The notes below the pieces were generated by a model. The model made no database searches. It was not told where the DNA came from and saw only the letters and a program-made list of their open reading frames with translations. The position numbers and the translations under genes are program-made. From positions 1-11,976 of the forward strand of contig JAEWVY010000192.1 of assembly GCA_023396625.1 (NCBI GenBank): a stretch of DNA of 11,976 nt, read 5' to 3'. Below, piece after piece: positions 6,618 to 11,976 of this stretch (position 1 is its first letter; each line of letters opens with the position of its first letter). Source of the stretch: Pseudomonadota bacterium (lineage in GTDB: Bacteria; Pseudomonadota; Gammaproteobacteria; Burkholderiales; Burkholderiaceae_C).

Positions 6618-7826
6618 TCAGACGCGCTCGAAGATGCCGGCCGCGCCCTGCCCCATGCCCACGCACATGGTCACCATGCCGTACTTTTTCTGGTGGCGGC
6701 GCAGCGCATGCACCACGGTGGCCGAACGGATGGCGCCGGTGGCGCCCAGCGGATGGCCCAGGGCGATGGCGCCTCCCATGGGGTTGACCTTGGCCGGGTC
6801 CAGGCCCAGGGTGTTGATCACGGCCAGCGACTGGGCGGCGAAGGCTTCGTTCAGCTCGAACCAGTCGATATCGTCGCGTTGCAGCCCGGCGCGGCGCAGC
6901 GCCGCGGGGATGGCTTCGATGGGACCGATGCCCATCAGGTGCGGGGGCACGCCACAGGCGGAAAAGCTCACGAAACGTGCCAGCGGCGTCAGGCCAAAGC
7001 GCTTGGCCGCAGCCTCGCTGGCCAGGATCAGCGCGCCCGCGCCATCGGAAGTTTGCGAGCTGTTGCCCGCCGTGACAGAGCCGCGCGCGGCAAACACGGT
7101 GCGCAGCTTGGCCAGGCCTTCCAGGCTGGTGTCCGGGCGCGCGCCCTCGTCCAGGTTCACGGTGCGCGTGCGCGTGCTCACCTCGGCCGAGTCCAGGTCA
7201 ACGCTGCGCTCGGTCACTTCCACAGGCGTGATTTCGTTCGTGAACTCACCCGCCTGCATGGCGGCCACGGCGCGCCGATGCGATTCCACGGCAAACGCGT
7301 CCTGCGCCTCGCGGCTGACCTTCCACTGCTGCGCCACCTTTTCGGCGGTCAGACCCATGCCGTAGGCGATGCCGTAGTTCTGGATGTCGTCGGTGTTGGC
7401 GAAGATGGCCGGCGACAGGCTGGGCGCATTGCCCATCATGGGCACCATGCTCATGCTTTCGGTGCCAGCGGCGATCATCACGTCGGCCTCGCCCACGCGA
7501 ATGCGGTCGGCGGCCATCTGCACCGCCGACAAGCCGGAGGCGCAGAAGCGGTTGACGGTGATACCGCCGACCGACTGGGGCAACCCGGCCAGGATGGCGC
7601 CCACGCGGGCCACGTTCAAACCCTGCTGCGACTCGGGAATGGCGCAACCGCAGATCACGTCCTCGATGGCCTTGGGGTCCAGCCCCGGCGCCTGGGCCAG
7701 CGCGGCGCGCAGCACCGTGGCCAGCAGGTCATCGGGCCGGGTGTTGCGAAAGAACCCGCGGTGCGAACGGCCGATGGGCGTGCGCGTGGCGGCAACAATG
7801 TAGGCGTCCTGGACTTGTTTGCTCAT
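6618..7826 (-). CDS. fadA: Acetyl-CoA C-acyltransferase (3-ketoacyl-CoA thiolase)
   Basis: The 402-aa thiolase cleaves 3-ketoacyl-CoA with CoA to give acetyl-CoA and a shortened acyl-CoA, the last step of the beta-oxidation cycle. All active-site blocks are present: acyl-accepting Cys95 in NRFCASGLSA (93-102), NEAFA (327-331), His358 in GHPLGATGA (357-365), and the general base Cys388 in CVGMGQGAAG (388-397). Length is normal for the family. It follows the DUF4442 gene by about 25 bp and precedes the hydrolase by 47 bp. ATG 7824-7826 is chosen because AGAGGA sits seven bases upstream; the ATG two codons earlier (7832) would leave only one base of spacing. A degradative rather than biosynthetic role is inferred from the operon. 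Confidence 0.94.
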   Translation of the reverse strand: MSKQVQDAYIVAATRTPIGRSHRGFFRNTRPDDLLATVLRAALAQAPGLDPKAIEDVICGCAIPESQQGLNVARVGAILAGLPQSVGGITVNRFCASGLSAVQMAADRIRVGEADVMIAAGTESMSMVPMMGNAPSLSPAIFANTDDIQNYGIAYGMGLTAEKVAQQWKVSREAQDAFAVESHRRAVAAMQAGEFTNEITPVEVTERSVDLDSAEVSTRTRTVNLDEGARPDTSLEGLAKLRTVFAARGSVTAGNSSQTSDGAGALILASEAAAKRFGLTPLARFVSFSACGVPPHLMGIGPIEAIPAALRRAGLQRDDIDWFELNEAFAAQSLAVINTLGLDPAKVNPMGGAIALGHPLGATGAIRSATVVHALRRHQKKYGMVTMCVGMGQGAAGIFERV

Positions 7827-7833
7827 GGTCATT

Positions 7834-7839
7834 TCCTCT
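7834..7839 (-). promoter_or_regulatory. Ribosome binding site of the thiolase gene
   Basis: AGAGGA on the minus strand, seven bases before ATG 7826 and one base before ATG 7832. The spacing decides for MSKQ over MTMSKQ as the N-terminus. Confidence 0.6.
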
Positions 7840-7851
7840 GCGCTGCTTTGA

Positions 7852-8355
7852 TCAGCGCGTGCGCGGGCTGGAGGGAATCCAGGCCCAGACAAATTCACAT
7901 TCCACCGGGCTGACGCCCGCCTCGTCCGTCACCACGACGGACACCTTGACTTCACCCTTGTTCTGCTCACGCAGGGCCGCACGCTGCTCCGGGGACAGCA
8001 CTGCCACCGCGCGCAGCGAGCCAGTGGCGCGCTTGCGAAAGGCCATGCGCAGTTCCTTGGCCAGGGGCACGCAATCGTCACGCACGTTCATGCCCACCAC
8101 CATGCCCGTGGCGGTCTCGGCCACCAGGTTCATGGCCGAGGCATGCACCCCCCGGATGTGGTTGTGCACCTTGCGCCGGTTGGCCACGGCCACTTCCACC
8201 CGCTCGGGCGACAGCTCCACGAAGTCCAGCCCGGCCGTACCGGTGAACGGCACCGTGCGCCGCAGCACGGCGTTGCGCAGCCAGGGCCGCAGGAAGGCTG
8301 GCGCCCCGGACAGGCGCGCCAGCTGGCGTTGCATGCGATTGGGAGTGGCATCCAT
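7852..8355 (-). CDS. DUF4442 hot-dog-fold protein (putative thioesterase)
   Basis: The 167-aa protein fits the DUF4442 family of single hot-dog-fold proteins related to PaaI-type thioesterases. Supporting segments are a basic N-terminal helix with LRPWLRNAVLRRTVPFTGTA (about 22-41), LDFVELSPERVEVAV, then NRRKVHNHIRGVHASAMNLV (about 59-78), where the His/Asn-rich turn and following helix match the hot-dog active-site region, and a strand pair including VKVSVVVTD near the C-terminus. No biochemical role is established to my knowledge. Its place between fadN and the thiolase, with 16- and 25-bp gaps, suggests it handles or releases acyl-CoA intermediates. ATG 8353-8355 has no clear ribosome site, so it may depend on translation of the upstream fadN. 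Confidence 0.85.
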   Translation of the reverse strand: MDATPNRMQRQLARLSGAPAFLRPWLRNAVLRRTVPFTGTAGLDFVELSPERVEVAVANRRKVHNHIRGVHASAMNLVAETATGMVVGMNVRDDCVPLAKELRMAFRKRATGSLRAVAVLSPEQRAALREQNKGEVKVSVVVTDEAGVSPVECEFVWAWIPSSPRTR

Positions 8356-8371
8356 GCGTTTGTGGCGGCGT

Positions 8372-10771
8372 TCAGTTGCGCACCGGCTTGCCCGTGGACA
8401 GCATGCCCATGATGCGTTCCTGGGTCTTGGGGTGCGTGAGCAGCGAGCAGAAGGCGCGGCGCTCCAGCGTCATGAGGTATTCCTCCGTGACCATCGTGCC
8501 GGCATCCACGTCGCCTCCAGTCACCACGCCCGCGATCAGGCTGGCGATGTGGAAGTCGTGCGCGCTGATGAAGCCGCCGTCGCGCATGTTGACCAGTTGC
8601 CCCTGGATGGTGGCCTTGCCCGCGCGCCCGGCCACGGGGAACTGGCGCTTGTGCGGCGGCCGCCAGCCGCTGGCGGCCATGGCCCGGGCTTCGTTCACCG
8701 CCACGTACAGCAGTTCGTCCTTGTGGGGCACGATGACGTCGCTCTCCAGCAGGTAACCCAGTTGCCGAGATTCGATGGCGCTGGTGCCCACCTTGGCCAT
8801 GGCCGCGGCCGTGAACCCTTCCGTGAGGAAGGGCAGCAGGTCCTTGCCGGTGCTGGCGGCGGCGTTCTCGGCCGCGCGCCGCGCGATGTAGGCCAGGCCA
8901 CCACCGCCGGGCACCAGGCCCACGCCCACTTCCACCAGGCCGATGTAGCTTTCCATGTGCGCCACGCGCCGCGCCGAATGCACGGCCAGCTCGCAGCCGC
9001 CGCCCAACGCCAGGCCGCGGATGGCGGACACCACGGGCACGTTGGCGTAACGCAGCTTGAGCATGACGCGCTGCAGCTCGGCCTCGGCCTCGTCGATGAC
9101 GGCCACGCCGCCCATCATGAAACCGGGCAGCATGGCCTGCAGGTCGGCGCCGGCACTGAAGGGCTCGTCGCCCGACCAGATCACGACGCCCTGGTAGTCC
9201 TTCTCGGCCATGTCCACCGCCATGGACAGACCCTCGGCCACATCCGGGCTGATGGTGTGCATCTTGGTCTTGAGGCTGGCGATGAGCACGGTCTTGTCCA
9301 GGGTCCACAGGCGGATGGCATCGTCCTCGTACACGGTCTCGCCCGCGGACTCAAACTTCGTCAGGCTCTCGCCGCGCAGGGCCTCTGGGAACAACTGTCG
9401 CTGGTACACCGGCAACTCGCGGCGCGGCACAAACTTGCCTGCCGAAGCGCTCCACGAGCCACGCGCCGTGTGCACGCCACCCGCCTCGGCCACGGGGCCC
9501 TTGAACACCCAGTCCGGCAGCGGCGCCTTGCACAGGGCACGGCCCGCGTCGATGTCTTCCTGCACCATCTTGGCCACTTCCAGCCAGCCCGCCTCCTGCC
9601 ACAGCTCGAAGGGGCCCTGCTTCATGCCGAAGCCCCAGCGCATGGCCTGGTCCACGTCACGGGCGTTGTCGGCGATGGTGCCCAGGTGCACGGCGGCGTA
9701 GTGAAAGCTGTTGCGCAGGATGGCCCACAGGAAGCGGCCCTGCGCACCCTCGCTGTTGCGCAGCAGTTGCAGGCGTTCGGCGGCGGGTTTCTTGAGCATG
9801 CGGCCATAGACCTCGTCGGCCTTGGCGCCACCGGGCACATAGTCCTTGCTGGCGAGGTCGAAGCGCAGCACGTCGCGCCCCACCTTCTTGTAAAACCCCG
9901 CCTTGGTCTTCTGACCCAGGTTGCCCAGTTCCAACAAGGTCTTGAGCACCTCGGGCGTGCCAAAGCTGGCATAGAACGGATCCGTCTCCAGGCTCAGGTT
10001 GTCCTGCAGGGTCTTGATGACGTGAGCCATCGTGTCCAGGCCCACCACGTCCGCGGTGCGGAACGTGCCGGAACTGGCGCGACCCAGCTTCTTGCCCGTG
10101 AGGTCGTCCACCACGTCATAGCTCAGGCCGAAGTTCTCGACCTCCTTCATCGTGGAGAGCATGCCCGCGATGCCCACGCGGTTGGCGACGAAGTTGGGCG
10201 TATCCAGCGCACGCACCACGCTCTTGCCCAGCGTGGTCGTGGCGAAGGCTTCGAGATCGTCCAGGATGCGTGGCAGCGTGGTGGGCGTGTTGATCAGTTC
10301 CACCAACGCCATGTAGCGCGGCGGATTGAAGAAGTGAATGCCGCAAAAGCGCGGTTTGATCGCCTCCGGCAGGGCTTCGCTCAACTTCGTGATGGACAGG
10401 CCCGAGGTGTTGCTGGCCACGATGGCCGTCTCGGAAACGAAGGGCGCGATTCGGTGGTACAGGTCCGTCTTCCAGTCCATGCGTTCGGCGATGGCCTCGA
10501 TGATGAGGTCGCACTCCTTGAGCACGTCCATGTGCTCGTCATAGTTGGCCGCCTGGATCAGGGCCGCGTCCTGCGCCACACCCAGCGGCGCGGGCTTGAG
10601 CTTCTTCAGCCCCTCCACCGCCTTGAGAACGATACCGTTCTTCGGCCCCTCCTTGGCCGCCAGGTCGAACAGCACCACCGGCACCTTGACGTTGACCAGG
10701 TGCGCGGCGATCTGCGCCCCCATCACGCCGGCGCCGAGCACGGCCACTTTCTTGACATTGAATCGCGACAT
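8372..10771 (-). CDS. fadN: FadN-type 3-hydroxyacyl-CoA dehydrogenase / enoyl-CoA hydratase
   Basis: This 799-aa bifunctional enzyme catalyses hydration of 2-enoyl-CoA and NAD-dependent oxidation of 3-hydroxyacyl-CoA. The domain order is dehydrogenase first and hydratase last, the reverse of FadB/FadJ and the same as Bacillus FadN. Dehydrogenase: Rossmann motif GAGVMG at 13-18, SNTSGLSI at 120-127, catalytic His146 in HFFNPP with Glu158, and the substrate-side segment TPNFVANRVG at 191-200. A second helical dehydrogenase domain follows to about residue 400. Hydratase: FSAGADL at 538-544, then both catalytic glutamates, E594 in GGGCELA and E614 in GLVEVGVG, so hydration should be intact. The start at ATG 10769-10771 is set by AGGA six bases upstream. 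An in-frame ATG at 10789 overlaps the DUF2147 stop (ATGA) but lacks a ribosome site. Confidence 0.94.
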   Translation of the reverse strand: MSRFNVKKVAVLGAGVMGAQIAAHLVNVKVPVVLFDLAAKEGPKNGIVLKAVEGLKKLKPAPLGVAQDAALIQAANYDEHMDVLKECDLIIEAIAERMDWKTDLYHRIAPFVSETAIVASNTSGLSITKLSEALPEAIKPRFCGIHFFNPPRYMALVELINTPTTLPRILDDLEAFATTTLGKSVVRALDTPNFVANRVGIAGMLSTMKEVENFGLSYDVVDDLTGKKLGRASSGTFRTADVVGLDTMAHVIKTLQDNLSLETDPFYASFGTPEVLKTLLELGNLGQKTKAGFYKKVGRDVLRFDLASKDYVPGGAKADEVYGRMLKKPAAERLQLLRNSEGAQGRFLWAILRNSFHYAAVHLGTIADNARDVDQAMRWGFGMKQGPFELWQEAGWLEVAKMVQEDIDAGRALCKAPLPDWVFKGPVAEAGGVHTARGSWSASAGKFVPRRELPVYQRQLFPEALRGESLTKFESAGETVYEDDAIRLWTLDKTVLIASLKTKMHTISPDVAEGLSMAVDMAEKDYQGVVIWSGDEPFSAGADLQAMLPGFMMGGVAVIDEAEAELQRVMLKLRYANVPVVSAIRGLALGGGCELAVHSARRVAHMESYIGLVEVGVGLVPGGGGLAYIARRAAENAAASTGKDLLPFLTEGFTAAAMAKVGTSAIESRQLGYLLESDVIVPHKDELLYVAVNEARAMAASGWRPPHKRQFPVAGRAGKATIQGQLVNMRDGGFISAHDFHIASLIAGVVTGGDVDAGTMVTEEYLMTLERRAFCSLLTHPKTQERIMGMLSTGKPVRN

Positions 10772-10777
10772 ATTGAG

Positions 10778-10781
10778 TCCT
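10778..10781 (-). promoter_or_regulatory. Ribosome binding site of fadN
   Basis: AGGA on the minus strand, six bases before ATG 10771. It decides between MSRFNVKKV and the six-residue longer reading that begins in the ATGA overlap with DUF2147. Confidence 0.6.
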
Positions 10782-10785
10782 GAAT

Positions 10786-11220
10786 TCATTGCACGCGCAC
10801 CCAGGTCTGGGTGCGGCCGATGCCGAACACGGAGCCTCGGACTTCGAGTTTCTTTCCGTCTTCGATGGGGGTCAACCGAAGTGTGTAGTTGCGGCCATTC
10901 TCCGGGTCGAGAATCTTGCCGTCTTCCCAGACGTCCTTGTCAGCGGCCTTTTTGGCGCCGCGGATGATTTCCAGCCCCAGCAGGGGTTTGTCCTTGCGGT
11001 CGTCGGAGCACTTGTCGCACACATCTTCGGGCTTGGCGCTTTTGAGCAGGCGCTTTTCGATCCGGCCGGTGAGGACGCCGCCGGTGTCGACGATGCGGAT
11101 TTCCGCTTTCGGCTCGCCGGTTTTGTCGTCGATGCTGCGCCAGGTGCCCACAGGGCTCATCTGAGCCAGCAATGGCAGTGAAAGAAGTCCTGAAAAGAGA
11201 GCAAACAATGACCGTTTCAT
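10786..11220 (-). CDS. DUF2147 periplasmic protein
   Basis: The 144-aa protein has a signal peptide (MKRS, then a hydrophobic run, with cleavage likely near LLAQ at 17-20), so it should be periplasmic. The mature part is a typical DUF2147 beta-rich domain: VGTWRSIDDKTG (24-35), an extracted-motif pair CDKC at 68-71, KDKPLLGLEII (77-87), GKILDPENGR (101-110) and a C-terminal strand TQTWVRV. The CxxC could form a disulfide or bind metal. Family function is not established. AGAGGA (11228-11233) lies seven bases before ATG 11218-11220. It is sandwiched between the acyl-CoA dehydrogenase (48 bp) and fadN (14 bp), an unusual place for an exported protein. Confidence 0.9.
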   Translation of the reverse strand: MKRSLFALFSGLLSLPLLAQMSPVGTWRSIDDKTGEPKAEIRIVDTGGVLTGRIEKRLLKSAKPEDVCDKCSDDRKDKPLLGLEIIRGAKKAADKDVWEDGKILDPENGRNYTLRLTPIEDGKKLEVRGSVFGIGRTQTWVRVQ

Positions 11221-11268
11221 GCTGGATTCCTCTAAAAATTGACTTTTACCAACGGGGGAATGCCGCGC

Positions 11269-11976
11269 TCAGCAAGCCAGCGCCGCGTCGGTGTCCATGA
11301 TGGCCTTGCTGCCAGCGCGGGCCGTGCGCATGAGCGAGGTGGTTTCCGGGAACATCTTGGCGAAATAGAAGCGCGCGGTCTGCACCTTGGCCTGGTAGAA
11401 AGGGTCGGTGCTGCCCTCGGCGATTTTCCGCAAGGCCACCTGTGCCATGCGGGCCCAGAAATAGCCGAATGCCAGGTGACCCACCACGCGCAGGTAGTCC
11501 ACGGCGGCGGCGCCGACTTCGTCCGGGTTTTGCATCCCCTTGAAGCCAATTTCCATGGTGAACTTGGTGATCTGCTCGCCCAGGATGGCAATCGGATTGA
11601 TGAACTCGGCCATTTTCTCGTTGACGCCTTCTTCCTCGACCAGCGCTGCCAGCAGCTTGCCGAATTTGCGCAAGGTGGCGCCGTTGTTGCCCAGCACCTT
11701 GCGGCCCAGCAGGTCCAGGCTCTGGATGGTGTTGGTGCCTTCGTAGATCATGTTGATGCGGGCATCGCGCACGAACTGCTCCATGCCCCATTCCTTGATG
11801 TAGCCATGACCGCCGAACACCTGCTGGCACAGAGTGGCGGATTCGTAGCCGTTGTCGGTCAGGAAGGCTTTGGTGACGGGCGTGAGAAGCGACAGCATTT
11901 CGTCGCTCTCCTTGCGTACCTGTTCGTCTGGATGGTGGTGAGCCTTTTCCAGCAATACCGAGCAGAAGATGGCCAG
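11269..11976 (-). CDS. Acyl-CoA dehydrogenase, C-terminal part (cut by window edge)
   Basis: The last 235 residues of an FAD-dependent acyl-CoA dehydrogenase are visible; the frame stays open to the right edge (LAIFCSV at the very start), so the N-terminal domains lie outside. The segment has VFGGHGYIKEWGMEQFVRD (about 53-71 of the visible part) followed by INMIYEGTNTIQSLDLLGRK, where the Glu of YEGT (about 79) is the catalytic base in this family. After the normal dehydrogenase end there are about 130 more residues, helical, ending in GSKAIMDTDAALAC; this matches the extra C-terminal domain of the roughly 600-aa bacterial acyl-CoA dehydrogenases. It would introduce the 2,3 double bond, the first beta-oxidation step, and feed electrons to ETF. 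It is the first visible gene of the operon. Confidence 0.92.
   Translation of the reverse strand: MAIFCSVLLEKAHHHPDEQVRKESDEMLSLLTPVTKAFLTDNGYESATLCQQVFGGHGYIKEWGMEQFVRDARINMIYEGTNTIQSLDLLGRKVLGNNGATLRKFGKLLAALVEEEGVNEKMAEFINPIAILGEQITKFTMEIGFKGMQNPDEVGAAAVDYLRVVGHLAFGYFWARMAQVALRKIAEGSTDPFYQAKVQTARFYFAKMFPETTSLMRTARAGSKAIMDTDAALAC

Noticed and set aside
5308..7365. 685-codon plus-strand open frame opposite the crotonase, hydrolase and thiolase
   Set aside because: It spans three well-supported genes of the other strand, shows no domain and no ribosome site; a composition shadow.
7859..10783. 974-codon open frame on the plus strand, antisense to fadN and DUF4442
   Set aside because: It is striking in length, but the opposite strand encodes proteins with complete family motifs. 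The antisense translation is rich in His, Gly, Arg, Gln and Ala with no recognisable domain, as expected for the shadow of GC-rich codons.
1..11976. Mobile element, CRISPR, toxin-antitoxin or phage defence genes
   Set aside because: No transposase, integrase, direct-repeat array, or small paired genes were seen; every well-supported gene fits metabolic, transport, repair or envelope roles.

Overview
The window is high-GC bacterial DNA, densely coding, with short Shine-Dalgarno sites and several GTG starts. The gene content and protein styles fit a betaproteobacterium of the order Burkholderiales. The family cannot be fixed from sequence alone. I see no rRNA, tRNA, CRISPR array, insertion sequence or phage gene, and no stretch over 300 bases without a gene. 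It looks like chromosomal core or housekeeping sequence.

Left part (1-3202, minus strand). An Atm1-type ABC half-transporter is followed 17 bp later by an AlkC-type DNA alkylation-repair glycosylase. After a 102-base gap (98-200) comes the first 32 codons of a secreted protein that runs off the left edge. The transporter and alkC look like one transcription unit. It would pair export of glutathione or metal-thiol compounds with repair of alkylated bases.

Middle part (3243-4863). A YciA-type acyl-CoA thioesterase is divergent from the transporter, with only about 40 bp between the chosen starts. It converges on a YigI-type hot-dog thioesterase, which is itself divergent from a DUF2799 outer-membrane lipoprotein.

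Right part (4866-11976, minus strand). This is a seven-gene fatty-acid beta-oxidation operon, read right to left: acyl-CoA dehydrogenase (C-terminal part only, start beyond the window), DUF2147 periplasmic protein, FadN-type 3-hydroxyacyl-CoA dehydrogenase/enoyl-CoA hydratase, DUF4442 hot-dog protein, thiolase, an alpha/beta hydrolase, and a crotonase whose active site looks like a delta3-delta2-enoyl-CoA isomerase. Gaps are 14-48 bp. The four enzymatic steps of the cycle are all present, plus a likely isomerase for unsaturated chains and probable CoA-ester-releasing enzymes. The operon promoter is outside the window.

I did not find a clearly new biological system. The most interesting points are the uncharacterised proteins embedded in the beta-oxidation operon (DUF2147, DUF4442 and the hydrolase), the isomerase-like active site of the last gene, and the pairing of an Atm1-type exporter with AlkC.
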